Of a stretch of DNA of 64,000 nt, positions 9,559-17,994 are shown one piece after another. Below the pieces are notes generated by a model. The model saw only the letters and a list, made by a program, of their open reading frames with translations. It ran no database searches and was not told where the DNA came from. Source of the stretch: Formosa sp030427735 (GTDB taxonomy: Bacteria > Bacteroidota > Bacteroidia > Flavobacteriales > Flavobacteriaceae); NCBI RefSeq assembly GCF_051200825.1, contig NZ_CP195158.1, forward strand, positions 744,001 to 808,000. Direction: 5' to 3'. How positions within the stretch are numbered: position 1 is the stretch's first letter; each line of letters starts with the position of its first letter. Made by a program: the position numbers and the translations under genes.

Positions 9559-11244
9559 TTAGAAAAAAGAAGTGATGCTTAAGTGTATTTTTGAATTAGA
9601 GATATTAAAGGGTTGTTTTTCGGTTTGTCCATTAGCATAATTGAATTTTAATAGCCCTGCTTTTGTTAATATGGCAAAACCGACGCCTAGGCCTAATAAT
9701 TTTTCTTTTTGGGTAAAAATTTGATTTTCCAGATAGCCAAAATCCGAAATTGTGTGTATGTAAATGGTTGGGTTGAGTTGTAAGCGGTACTCTAAATTTA
9801 AGACACCATATAAATTGGCGACTAAGCTGTTTTCTTCAAATCCTCTAATGGAATTAATCCCTCCAAATCTAAAGAGTTCATTATCTAAATAATTGTCCGA
9901 TAGTAATGCGGCAGCCTCAATTTTAGTGTATATGCTGTTTTTTGCGTTTAAATAAAAACTGTGGTAGGCTTTAGCTGTTAATCGGGTTTGTTTTTGTTTG
10001 CTTTGTCTTATGGTACGGTCTCCAAAACCGACTTGCGTGGTAGCGTAAGTTTTTATTGGGAAGAGTTGGGTGTTTACTGTGCGGTTGGTAAAATCGTATT
10101 GTGTTTCGAAAAAGGTACTGTTGTAATCGGTTATGGTTGTGTTGTTGGTTGTTAAAAGATTGTTGGACTGCGTGCTGTTTAATCCCAAATACATTTTGTG
10201 TTTTGGGTTAAATTGATAGTATAATTTGAGATTTTGATCTGTGGTTGTAAACGACGAATCTTTTTTGAAGATGTTTAATTCTGCTTGTACACCGATAGGG
10301 GATTTAAACAAATAAGGGGCGTCTAGTTTTAGGTTGAAATTCCTTTGGTCGTTTTCGTCGCTCCTGTAATTTAGTTTTAACGATTCTCCAAAATTTAAAT
10401 TGTTTTGCAAAAGCATGTCCAGGTAACCACTAAACTCTAATTTGTTTGTGTTTTCGTTGGTGGTAAATCCTAAATAACCATCAAAACTATTGCTTTTAAT
10501 TTTTTCTACATATATATATAGTGTTGTAGAGTCTTCTGTAAATAATACTTCTGGATCTCGAATTTGATTGGCGAAAGGGAGTTCGTTTAGGCGTTCCGTT
10601 TTTTTTCTGATGGTGTTTAGATTAAAAACTGTGCCTGTTTTAAGTTTTAAATAATGCTTGATAAATTTTTCGGGAAACTTTTCGTAACCTTTAATTATTA
10701 TGTTATCGATTTGTCTGGGTTTGGAAACAGTTACGGTTTTTAATTGAGCTGTTACAATTTTATTATGAATGCTGATATCCTCTAATTTTAATTTAATAAA
10801 GGGATTGCCGTGTTCAGATAATTTTATGTTAAGATGGTTTAAGGACTTTTCTAAATCTTTAAAGGCGACAATAAAATAATCTTCAGTACTATTTGTGCTA
10901 ATCGATTTTAGAGTTTCTGTATTTAATAAACTGTCGTTGTAAAATATTTTTATGCTATTGTATTGTGTTTTTAATTTGAAGCGTGAGGTAAGTGTAGAAT
11001 CGTTAATGTGTTGTAATGGCGTTCTGGTGTGTTCAATATAGCCTAAGTAATTAAGTTGCTGCGACAACGTGTCTAAAGCGTGTTGTGCCGATTGCAAGTT
11101 CATGTGTTTTTTCGGGTACCAAATAGAATCTAAGCGCTCGGTTTCTGTGTCGGTTTCACCAGCAACATTTAAATACAGGTGTTGCGCATTTGTGTAGTAG
11201 CTTAAGCACAAGAGTGTTAAAATTGCGATGTGTTTAAATGGCAC
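9559..11244 (-). CDS. Omp85-superfamily (BamA/TamA-like) outer membrane protein
   Basis: 561 aa with a signal peptide ending near NAQ (residues 1-20). The N-terminal half carries POTRA-like segments (about 30-250; IKGYEKFPEKFIKHYLKLKTG is a typical POTRA start). The C-terminal half is a barrel with the family motif RFGGINSIRGFEENS (about 450-465) and ends in an aromatic residue (ITSFF). The family inserts or secretes proteins across the outer membrane. At 561 aa it is shorter than BamA (about 800 aa in this phylum), closer to TamA or FhaC-type proteins; the client is unknown. It is a single gene between the SusCD operon and the divergent rpsL promoter. Confidence 0.82.
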   Translation of the reverse strand: MPFKHIAILTLLCLSYYTNAQHLYLNVAGETDTETERLDSIWYPKKHMNLQSAQHALDTLSQQLNYLGYIEHTRTPLQHINDSTLTSRFKLKTQYNSIKIFYNDSLLNTETLKSISTNSTEDYFIVAFKDLEKSLNHLNIKLSEHGNPFIKLKLEDISIHNKIVTAQLKTVTVSKPRQIDNIIIKGYEKFPEKFIKHYLKLKTGTVFNLNTIRKKTERLNELPFANQIRDPEVLFTEDSTTLYIYVEKIKSNSFDGYLGFTTNENTNKLEFSGYLDMLLQNNLNFGESLKLNYRSDENDQRNFNLKLDAPYLFKSPIGVQAELNIFKKDSSFTTTDQNLKLYYQFNPKHKMYLGLNSTQSNNLLTTNNTTITDYNSTFFETQYDFTNRTVNTQLFPIKTYATTQVGFGDRTIRQSKQKQTRLTAKAYHSFYLNAKNSIYTKIEAAALLSDNYLDNELFRFGGINSIRGFEENSLVANLYGVLNLEYRLQLNPTIYIHTISDFGYLENQIFTQKEKLLGLGVGFAILTKAGLLKFNYANGQTEKQPFNISNSKIHLSITSFF

Positions 11245-11347
11245 TGTGTAATTTCTTTTAGTCAGTGTAAAACTAACGTAAAAAGGATACTATTAATATG
11301 AAGTTGTATTAAAAAATGAAATCGGATTGAAAATTAATTGTTTAGGG

Positions 11348-11378
11348 TTTGAAAAATTAAATTTAATTCATACATTTG
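11348..11378 (+). promoter_or_regulatory. Promoter of the rpsL ribosomal operon (Bacteroidota type)
   Basis: TTTG (11348-11351), a 19-nt spacer and TACATTTG (11371-11378) match the -33/-7 consensus of the Bacteroidota housekeeping sigma factor. Transcription should start about 11384-11386, giving a leader of about 36 nt before rpsL. Confidence 0.85.
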
Positions 11379-11421
11379 CAGCCCTCTAAGAAGAGGTATT
11401 TTATAAATATTATAGAAAAAT

Positions 11422-11796
11422 ATGCCAACAATTTCACAATTAGTACGAAAAGGAAGAGCCAAAATAACCAAGAAGAGTAAATCGGCTGCTTTAGATTCGT
11501 GTCCTCAAAGACGAGGGGTTTGTACGCGTGTTTACACTACTACGCCTAAGAAACCTAACTCTGCAATGCGTAAAGTAGCAAGGGTTAGATTAACAAATGG
11601 TAACGAAGTGAACGCTTATATCCCAGGTGAAGGTCACAATTTACAAGAGCACTCGATAGTATTGGTTAGAGGTGGAAGGGTAAAAGATTTACCAGGAGTT
11701 AGATATCACATCGTTCGTGGTGCTTTAGACACAGCTGGTGTTGCAGGTAGAACACAACGTAGATCTAAGTATGGTGCAAAACGCCCTAAAAAGTAA
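11422..11796 (+). CDS. rpsL: Small ribosomal subunit protein uS12
   Basis: 124 aa, the family length. It forms part of the decoding centre. The conserved loop TTPKKPNSAMRK (residues 39-50) and GGRVKDLPGVRYH are intact, so the lysines whose substitution gives streptomycin resistance are wild-type-like. First gene of the str cluster behind the strong promoter at 11348-11378, 24 bp before rpsG. Confidence 0.99.
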   Translation: MPTISQLVRKGRAKITKKSKSAALDSCPQRRGVCTRVYTTTPKKPNSAMRKVARVRLTNGNEVNAYIPGEGHNLQEHSIVLVRGGRVKDLPGVRYHIVRGALDTAGVAGRTQRRSKYGAKRPKK

Positions 11797-11820
11797 TTAA
11801 AAAACTTTTAAAGAAAAGAC

Positions 11821-12297
11821 ATGAGAAAAAGACAAGCGAAAAAGAGACCGCTTTTACCAGATCCGCGATTTAACGATCAGTTAGTAACGCGTTTTGTTAA
11901 CATGATGATGTGGGATGGTAAGAAGTCTGTGGCGTTTAAAGTATTTTACGATGCGATAGATATCGTAGATCAAAAGAAGACTGACGAAGAAAAAACGGCT
12001 TTAGAATTATGGAAAGACGCTTTATCTAATGTGATGCCTCACGTAGAAGTGCGTAGCCGTCGTGTTGGTGGTGCAACATTCCAAATTCCAATGCAAATTC
12101 GTCCAGATCGTAAAGTTTCAACTGCAATGAAGTGGTTAATAGGTTATGCTCGTAAAAGAAACGAGAAATCTATGGCTCAACGTTTAGCTTCAGAAATTTT
12201 AGCTGCGGCTAAAGAAGAAGGAGCTGCTGTTAAGAAAAGAGTAGATACTCATAAAATGGCAGAAGCAAATAAAGCATTCTCACACTTTAGATTCTAA
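11821..12297 (+). CDS. rpsG: Small ribosomal subunit protein uS7
   Basis: 158 aa. uS7 nucleates assembly of the 30S head and binds 16S rRNA. MRKRQAKKRPLLPDPRF, the region around VRSRRVGGATFQIPMQI and the C-terminal helix HKMAEANKAFSHFRF are family hallmarks. It sits 24 bp after rpsL and 3 bp before fusA, so the three are co-transcribed as in other bacteria. In E. coli S7 represses its own operon; no such site was identified here. Confidence 0.99.
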   Translation: MRKRQAKKRPLLPDPRFNDQLVTRFVNMMMWDGKKSVAFKVFYDAIDIVDQKKTDEEKTALELWKDALSNVMPHVEVRSRRVGGATFQIPMQIRPDRKVSTAMKWLIGYARKRNEKSMAQRLASEILAAAKEEGAAVKKRVDTHKMAEANKAFSHFRF

Positions 12298-12300
12298 AAC

Positions 12301-14427
12301 ATGGCAAGAGATTTAAATTTAACAAGAAACATAGGAATTGCAGCTCATATTGATGCTGGTAAAACAACAACAACAGAGCGTATTCTTTTTTATACAGGAG
12401 TGTCTCATAAAATTGGTGAAGTTCACGATGGAGCTTCTACAATGGACTGGATGGAGCAAGAAGCAGAGCGTGGTATTACCATTACTTCTGCAGCTACAAC
12501 TTGCGACTGGACATTTCCTAAAGAAAACGGTGTTCCAACCGAGGATGCTAAAGATTACCACTTTAATATTATCGATACTCCTGGTCACGTTGACTTTACA
12601 GTAGAGGTAAACCGTTCTTTACGTGTATTAGATGGTTTAGTATTCTTATTTAGTGCTGTAGATGGTGTAGAGCCACAATCTGAAACTAACTGGAGACTTG
12701 CAGATAACTATAAAGTACCACGTATTGGGTTCGTAAATAAAATGGACCGTCAAGGGTCTAATTTCTTAGCTGTTTGTCAGCAAGTTAAAGATATGTTGAA
12801 ATCTAATGCTGTGCCAATCGTTTTAAACATTGGTGACGAAGCTGATTTTAAAGGTATTGTAGACTTAGTTAAAAACAGAGCTATCATTTGGCATGATGAT
12901 AACTTCGGATCGACTTTCGATGTTGTTGAGATTCCAGAGGATATGAAAGAAGAAGCTCGTAAGTACCGTGCGCTTTTAATTGAAGAAGTTGCCTCTTACG
13001 ACGAAAACTTATTAGAAAAATTCATGGAAGACGAAGAGTCTATTACAGAAGAAGAAGTGCATGCTGCACTAAGAGCTGCTGTAATGGATATGGCTATCAT
13101 TCCTATGGTATGTGGTTCTTCGTTTAAAAATAAAGGGGTACAGTTTTTATTAGATGCTGTATGTCGTTATTTACCTTCTCCGTTAGATAGAGATAATATT
13201 AAAGGTATTAATCCTGTTACTGAACAGGAGGAATCTCGTAAGCCAAGTGTTGATGCTCCATTCGCTGCATTAGCATTTAAAATTGCTACCGATCCTTTCG
13301 TAGGTCGTTTAGCGTTCTTCCGTGCTTACTCAGGTCGTTTAGATGCTGGTTCTTATATCTTGAACAACCGTTCTGGTAAAAAAGAGCGTATTTCTCGTAT
13401 CTACCAAATGCACTCTAATAAACAAAACGCTATCGAGTTTATCGAAGCTGGAGATATTGGAGCAGCAGTAGGATTTAAAGACATTAAGACTGGTGATACC
13501 ATGTCTGATGAAAAACACCCTATCGTGTTAGAATCTATGGAATTCCCAGATCCTGTAATCGGTATCGCTGTAGAGCCTAAAACTAAGGCCGATGTAGATA
13601 AAATGGGTATGGCTTTAGCTAAATTAGCAGAAGAAGATCCAACATTTACAGCAAGAACAGACGAGGCTTCAGGACAGACTATTATTTCTGGAATGGGAGA
13701 GCTTCACTTAGATATTATTGTAGATCGTCTTAAGCGTGAGTTTAAGGTAGAAGTAAACCAAGGTCAGCCACAAGTAGAGTACAAAGAAGCTGTTACTAGC
13801 AGAGCTGAGCACAGAGAGGTTTACAAGAAGCAATCTGGTGGTCGTGGTAAATTCGCAGATATCGTATTTACTTTAGAGCCAGCAGAAGAAGGTAAAGATG
13901 GTTTAGAATTTGTTTCTGAAATTAAAGGTGGTAACGTTCCTAAAGAATTTATCCCTTCAATTGAAAAAGGATTCAAAGAAGCTATGAAGAATGGTCCTTT
14001 AGCAGGATACGAAGTTGATGCTATGAAAGTAACATTAACAGACGGTTCTTACCACGATGTGGATTCGGATCAATTATCATTCGAATTAGCTGCTAAATTA
14101 GGATTTAAAGCTGCTGCAAAAGCTGCGAAAGCAGTAATTATGGAGCCAATGATGAAACTAGAGGTAATAACTCCAGAAGAAAACATGGGTGATATTGTAG
14201 GAGATTTAAATAGAAGAAGAGGTCAGGTAAGCGATATGAGCGACAGAGCTGGTGCTAAAGTTGTTAAAGCTATTGTACCATTATCAGAAATGTTTGGATA
14301 TGTAACTACATTAAGAACATTATCTTCTGGTCGTGCAACATCTACAATGGAGTTTTCACACTATGCTGAAACACCTCAAAATATTTCAGAAGAAGTTATT
14401 AAAGCAGCTAAAGGTGCTGATGCTTAA
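12301..14427 (+). CDS. fusA: Elongation factor G
   Basis: 708-aa translational GTPase that drives ribosome translocation. The G motifs are all present: AHIDAGKTT (15-23), the switch I threonine in RGITITSAAT, DTPGHVDF, and NKMDR. Domains II-V follow, including the domain IV tip and the C-terminal FGYVTTLRT...GRATSTMEF of domain V. It follows rpsG by 3 bp and precedes rpsJ by 11 bp. No tuf gene lies between fusA and rpsJ, unlike E. coli, where tufA follows fusA. Confidence 0.99.
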   Translation: MARDLNLTRNIGIAAHIDAGKTTTTERILFYTGVSHKIGEVHDGASTMDWMEQEAERGITITSAATTCDWTFPKENGVPTEDAKDYHFNIIDTPGHVDFTVEVNRSLRVLDGLVFLFSAVDGVEPQSETNWRLADNYKVPRIGFVNKMDRQGSNFLAVCQQVKDMLKSNAVPIVLNIGDEADFKGIVDLVKNRAIIWHDDNFGSTFDVVEIPEDMKEEARKYRALLIEEVASYDENLLEKFMEDEESITEEEVHAALRAAVMDMAIIPMVCGSSFKNKGVQFLLDAVCRYLPSPLDRDNIKGINPVTEQEESRKPSVDAPFAALAFKIATDPFVGRLAFFRAYSGRLDAGSYILNNRSGKKERISRIYQMHSNKQNAIEFIEAGDIGAAVGFKDIKTGDTMSDEKHPIVLESMEFPDPVIGIAVEPKTKADVDKMGMALAKLAEEDPTFTARTDEASGQTIISGMGELHLDIIVDRLKREFKVEVNQGQPQVEYKEAVTSRAEHREVYKKQSGGRGKFADIVFTLEPAEEGKDGLEFVSEIKGGNVPKEFIPSIEKGFKEAMKNGPLAGYEVDAMKVTLTDGSYHDVDSDQLSFELAAKLGFKAAAKAAKAVIMEPMMKLEVITPEENMGDIVGDLNRRRGQVSDMSDRAGAKVVKAIVPLSEMFGYVTTLRTLSSGRATSTMEFSHYAETPQNISEEVIKAAKGADA

Positions 14428-14438
14428 ATCTTAAGAAA

Positions 14439-14744
14439 ATGAGTCAAAAAATCAGAATAAAATTAAAATCTTACGATCATAACTTAGTAGATAAATCTGC
14501 TGATAAGATTGTAAAAACTGTAAAAAGTACAGGTGCTGTAGTAACTGGACCAATTCCATTACCAACACACAAGAAAATTTTCACTGTATTACGTTCTCCA
14601 CACGTTAACAAAAAGTCTAGAGAGCAATTTCAATTAAGTTCTTATAAAAGATTACTTGATATCTATAGCTCTTCATCAAAGACTATCGATGCTTTAATGA
14701 AGCTTGAATTACCAAGCGGTGTTGAAGTAGAAATTAAAGTGTAA
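14439..14744 (+). CDS. rpsJ: Small ribosomal subunit protein uS10
   Basis: 101 aa, the usual length. SQKIRIKLKSYDHNLVDKS at the start and the loop GPIPLPTHKKIFTVLRSPHVNK are diagnostic. Here uS10 is transcribed with the str genes (11 bp after fusA) and is separated from rplC by 163 bp holding a structured region and a terminator, so it belongs transcriptionally to the upstream half of the cluster. Confidence 0.99.
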   Translation: MSQKIRIKLKSYDHNLVDKSADKIVKTVKSTGAVVTGPIPLPTHKKIFTVLRSPHVNKKSREQFQLSSYKRLLDIYSSSSKTIDALMKLELPSGVEVEIKV

Positions 14745-14750
14745 GTAGGT

Positions 14751-14875
14751 ACTGCAAGAGCAGCACCATCGAGAACGGAAACAATACGTTTTCTAAACAT
14801 GTCCTAAGCTGCGAGCGAGGGAAAAACGGTAAAAATACATTCAGGGTTGAACGTGTTTTGACCCTGAATTTTTTT
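14751..14875 (+). promoter_or_regulatory. Structured rpsJ-rplC spacer with intrinsic terminator (candidate ribosomal-protein leader/attenuator)
   Basis: The 163-bp spacer has a GC-richer region that can close through GCAGC (14760-14764) pairing with GCTGC (14808-14812), enclosing a smaller stem around GAAAC/GTTTTC. A perfect 9-bp stem ATTCAGGGT / ACCCTGAAT (14839-14847, 14861-14869) follows, running straight into seven Ts. No TAnnTTTG promoter is visible after it, so rplC and the genes behind it seem to depend on read-through. That fits attenuation, perhaps by L4 or another product of the operon; the regulatory role is inference. Confidence 0.6.
14839..14875 (+). terminator. Intrinsic terminator between rpsJ and rplC
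   Basis: Stem ATTCAGGGT / ACCCTGAAT with a 13-nt loop and a T7 tract, lying 32 bp before rplC inside a cluster that is otherwise co-directional. Confidence 0.85.
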
Positions 14876-14907
14876 ATAAATAAATACTAATAAATAAATT
14901 AATAATT

Positions 14908-15525
14908 ATGTCTGGGTTAATTGGAAAAAAAATCGGTATGACCAGCATTTTCGACGAAAATGGAAAAAACATTCCATGTACAGTAATTGAAGCTGGACCA
15001 TGTATCGTTACCCAAGTCAGAACTGAAGAAGTAGACGGTTATGAAGCGCTACAACTTGGTTTCGATGACGCGACAGAAAAAAGTGCTACTAAAGCAGACT
15101 TAGGTCACGCTAAAAAAGCAGGAACTTCTGTAAAACGCAAAATCGCTGAGTTTAAAGGTTTTGATAAGGAGTACAAATTAGGTGATGCTATCACGGTAGA
15201 GCACTTTATAGAAGGTGAATTTGTTGATATTGCTGGAACTTCTAAAGGTAAAGGTTTTCAGGGTGTTGTTAAACGTCACGGATTTGGTGGTGTTGGGCAA
15301 TCAACTCACGGTCAACATAACAGATTAAGAGCTCCTGGTTCTATTGGTGCTGCTTCATATCCTGCAAGAGTATTTAAAGGAATGAAAATGGCCGGAAGAA
15401 TGGGGAACGATAGAGTAAAAGTGGAAAATTTAAGAGTTTTAAAAGTAGTTGCAGAAAAGAACTTACTTGTTGTTAAAGGTTGTGTACCTGGACATAAAAA
15501 CTCTTATGTAATCATTGAGAAGTAA
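14908..15525 (+). CDS. rplC: Large ribosomal subunit protein uL3
   Basis: 205 aa. The start SGLIGKKIGMTSIFDENGK and the central GTSKGKGFQGVVKRHGF...PGSIGA loop, which reaches the peptidyl transferase centre, are typical. It is one of the first proteins to bind 23S rRNA. Its stop overlaps the rplD start by one base (TAATG at 15523-15527), indicating translational coupling. First gene after the internal terminator. Confidence 0.99.
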   Translation: MSGLIGKKIGMTSIFDENGKNIPCTVIEAGPCIVTQVRTEEVDGYEALQLGFDDATEKSATKADLGHAKKAGTSVKRKIAEFKGFDKEYKLGDAITVEHFIEGEFVDIAGTSKGKGFQGVVKRHGFGGVGQSTHGQHNRLRAPGSIGAASYPARVFKGMKMAGRMGNDRVKVENLRVLKVVAEKNLLVVKGCVPGHKNSYVIIEK

Positions 15526-16154
15526 TGAAAGTAGCAGTTTTAGATATAAACGGAAAAGAAACTGGTAGAAAGGTAGACCTTTCAGATTCAGTTTTCGGTA
15601 TAGAGCCTAACAATCATGCTGTGTATTTGGATGTTAAACAATATTTAGCAAACCAAAGACAAGGAACTCACAAAGCTAAAGAGCGCGCTGAGATTGCTGG
15701 ATCTACACGCAAGATTAAAAAGCAAAAAGGAACTGGTACGGCTAGAGCAGGTAGTATTAAGTCTGGAGTATTTAAAGGCGGTGGTCGTATGTTTGGCCCA
15801 AGACCAAGAAATTACAGCTTCAAACTTAACAAAAGCTTAAAGCGTTTAGCTCGTAAATCAGCGTTAACAATTAAAGCAAACGAAGCTTCAATAGTAGTTT
15901 TAGAAGACTTTAATTTTGAAACGCCAAAGACTAAAAATTTCACTAGTGTATTGAAAGCTTTAGACTTACAAAATAAAAAATCTCTATTTGTGTTGGGTGC
16001 ATCAAATAATAATGTATATTTGTCATCGCGCAATTTAAAAAGCTCTGAAGTTATAACTAACTCAGAATTAAGCACTTACAAAATTTTAAATGCAAATAAA
16101 GTTGTGCTTTTAGAGAGTTCTTTAGAAGAAATTGAAACGAATTTAAGTAAATAA
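15525..16154 (+). CDS. rplD: Large ribosomal subunit protein uL4
   Basis: 209 aa. KKQKGTGTARAGSIKSGVF...GGGRMFGPRPRNY is the extended loop that lines the exit tunnel; substitutions there are known to affect macrolides. In E. coli L4 also represses the S10 operon, which makes it a candidate effector of the attenuator-like spacer ahead of rplC. Translationally coupled to rplC; 7 bp before rplW. Confidence 0.99.
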   Translation: MKVAVLDINGKETGRKVDLSDSVFGIEPNNHAVYLDVKQYLANQRQGTHKAKERAEIAGSTRKIKKQKGTGTARAGSIKSGVFKGGGRMFGPRPRNYSFKLNKSLKRLARKSALTIKANEASIVVLEDFNFETPKTKNFTSVLKALDLQNKKSLFVLGASNNNVYLSSRNLKSSEVITNSELSTYKILNANKVVLLESSLEEIETNLSK

Positions 16155-16161
16155 GGAAGCG

Positions 16162-16452
16162 ATGAGTATCTTAATTAAACCTATTATCACCGAAAAAGCG
16201 ACTACAAATAGTGAGTTAAACAACTGCTATAGCTTTCAGGTTAATACAAAGGCGAACAAGGTAGAAATAAAAAAAGCAGTAGAAGCTGCTTATGGCGTTT
16301 CTGTTGAAAAAGTTCGTACTATAAATGTCCGTCCAGATAGAAGAACACGTTTTACAAAAACGGGTATTCAACATGGTAAAACAAATGCTGTAAAAAAAGC
16401 AATTGTACAACTGGCGGAAGGTGAAGTGATTGATTTATACAGTAACATGTAA
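16162..16452 (+). CDS. rplW: Large ribosomal subunit protein uL23
   Basis: 96 aa. IIKPIITEKAT-like start, KANKVEIKKAVEAAYGV and VRTINV are family motifs. uL23 sits at the tunnel exit and is the docking site for trigger factor and SRP, the latter encoded in this window by ffh (61137). Packed between rplD and rplB with gaps of 7 and 10 bp. Confidence 0.98.
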   Translation: MSILIKPIITEKATTNSELNNCYSFQVNTKANKVEIKKAVEAAYGVSVEKVRTINVRPDRRTRFTKTGIQHGKTNAVKKAIVQLAEGEVIDLYSNM

Positions 16453-16462
16453 TTAGACAAAA

Positions 16463-17290
16463 ATGTCAGTAAGAAAATTAAAACCGATCACACCAGGACA
16501 GCGTTTTAGAGTAGTTAATGGATTTGACGCCATTACTACTGATAAGCCGGAGAAAAGTTTATTAGCTCCGAAGAAAAAGTCTGGTGGTAGAAACAGTCAA
16601 GGAAAAATGACCATGCGCTATATTGGTGGTGGTCATAAAAAGCGTTATCGTATTATCGATTTTAAAAGAGCTAAGACAGGAATTCCTGCCGAAGTAAAAT
16701 CGATTCAGTACGATCCAAACAGAACAGCTTTTATCGCATTGTTAAATTATCAAGATGGTGAGAAAGCCTATATTGTTGCTCAAAACGGATTACAAGTTGG
16801 ACAAACTGTAGTATCTGGGCAAGAAGGTATCGCTCCAGAAATTGGTAACGCAATGCCATTAAGTCAAATTCCATTAGGAACAATTATTTCTTGTGTAGAG
16901 TTACGTCCAGGACAAGGAGCTGTAATGGCTCGTAGTGCTGGTGCTTTTGCTCAATTAATGGCAAGAGATGGTAAATTTGCTACTATTAAACTTCCATCTG
17001 GTGAAACTAGATTAGTTCTAGCTAACTGTATGGCTACAATAGGGGTAGTATCTAACTCAGACCATCAGTTATTAGTATCAGGTAAAGCTGGTAGAAGCAG
17101 ATGGTTAGGAAGAAGACCACGTACAAGACCAGTAGTAATGAACCCTGTAGATCACCCAATGGGTGGTGGTGAAGGTCGTGCTTCTGGAGGACACCCACGT
17201 TCTAGAAAAGGTTTACCAGCTAAAGGTTACAGAACCCGTTCTAAAACAAAAGCGAGTAATAAGTATATTGTAGAACGTAGAAAGAAATAA
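16463..17290 (+). CDS. rplB: Large ribosomal subunit protein uL2
   Basis: 275 aa. RNSQGKMTMRYIGGGHKKRYR, the SGRSRWLG-type segment and the C-terminal NPVDHPMGGGEGRASGGHP (which contains the histidine near the peptidyl transferase centre) are all present. Needed for subunit association. 10 bp after rplW and 3 bp before rpsS. Confidence 0.99.
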   Translation: MSVRKLKPITPGQRFRVVNGFDAITTDKPEKSLLAPKKKSGGRNSQGKMTMRYIGGGHKKRYRIIDFKRAKTGIPAEVKSIQYDPNRTAFIALLNYQDGEKAYIVAQNGLQVGQTVVSGQEGIAPEIGNAMPLSQIPLGTIISCVELRPGQGAVMARSAGAFAQLMARDGKFATIKLPSGETRLVLANCMATIGVVSNSDHQLLVSGKAGRSRWLGRRPRTRPVVMNPVDHPMGGGEGRASGGHPRSRKGLPAKGYRTRSKTKASNKYIVERRKK

Positions 17291-17293
17291 GAC

Positions 17294-17572
17294 ATGGCAA
17301 GATCATTAAAAAAAGGACCTTACGTTCATTATAAATTAGATAAGAGAGTTCAAGAAAATGTTGAAAGCGGAAAGAAAGCAGTAATCAAAACGTGGTCTAG
17401 AGCCTCTATGATTACTCCAGATTTCGTTGGACAAACTATAGCAGTACATAACGGACGCCAATTTGTTCCAGTATATGTTACTGAAAACATGGTAGGACAT
17501 AAATTAGGAGAATTTTCACCAACAAGATCATTTAGAGGTCATGCTGGTGCTAAAAACAAAGGTAAAAAGTAG
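17294..17572 (+). CDS. rpsS: Small ribosomal subunit protein uS19
   Basis: 92 aa. MARSLKKGPYVHYKL at the start and HNGRQFVPVYVTENMVGHKLGEF are diagnostic. It binds 16S rRNA in the 30S head with S13, whose gene lies downstream at 25553. Gaps of 3 and 6 bp to its neighbours. Confidence 0.99.
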   Translation: MARSLKKGPYVHYKLDKRVQENVESGKKAVIKTWSRASMITPDFVGQTIAVHNGRQFVPVYVTENMVGHKLGEFSPTRSFRGHAGAKNKGKK

Positions 17573-17578
17573 TAAGCT

Positions 17579-17986
17579 ATGGGAAGTCGTAAAAAACAAA
17601 TGGCAGACGCTATTAAGGAAGATAAAAAGCAAGTTGCTTTTGCTAAACTTAATAACTGTCCTACGTCACCGAGAAAAATGCGCTTAGTAGCCGATTTAGT
17701 AAGAGGCGAACAGGTAGAAAAAGCGCTTAATATTTTAAAATTTAGCCAAAAAGAAGCATCTAACCGTTTAGAGAAATTGTTATTGTCTGCAATTGCAAAC
17801 TGGCAAGCTAAAAACGAAGATGCAAGTATTGAAGATGCTGAATTAATAGTAAAAGAGATTAGAGTAGATGGCGGATCTATGTTAAAAAGATTACGTCCAG
17901 CTCCTCAAGGTCGTGCGCACAGAATTAGAAAACGTTCTAACCATGTAACCATCGTGGTAGGAGCTAACAATAACACACAAGCTTAA
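17579..17986 (+). CDS. rplV: Large ribosomal subunit protein uL22
   Basis: 135 aa. The core TSPRKMRLVADLVRGEQVEKAL and the beta-hairpin MLKRLRPAPQGRAHRIRKRSNH, which reaches into the exit tunnel, are conserved. The N-terminal extension of about 20 residues is a little longer than in E. coli (110 aa). The ATG at 17579 follows the rpsS stop by 6 bp. Confidence 0.98.
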   Translation: MGSRKKQMADAIKEDKKQVAFAKLNNCPTSPRKMRLVADLVRGEQVEKALNILKFSQKEASNRLEKLLLSAIANWQAKNEDASIEDAELIVKEIRVDGGSMLKRLRPAPQGRAHRIRKRSNHVTIVVGANNNTQA

Positions 17987-17994
17987 TTAGAGGT

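Noticed and set aside
11383..11396. CCTCT/AGAGG mini-hairpin in the rpsL leader
   Set aside because: Five base pairs, and its left arm overlaps the predicted transcription start, so it may not be fully transcribed.
12319..12604. Open frames of 88-89 codons in two other frames of fusA
   Set aside because: They fall on the conserved EF-G G domain; both are low-complexity shadows of it.
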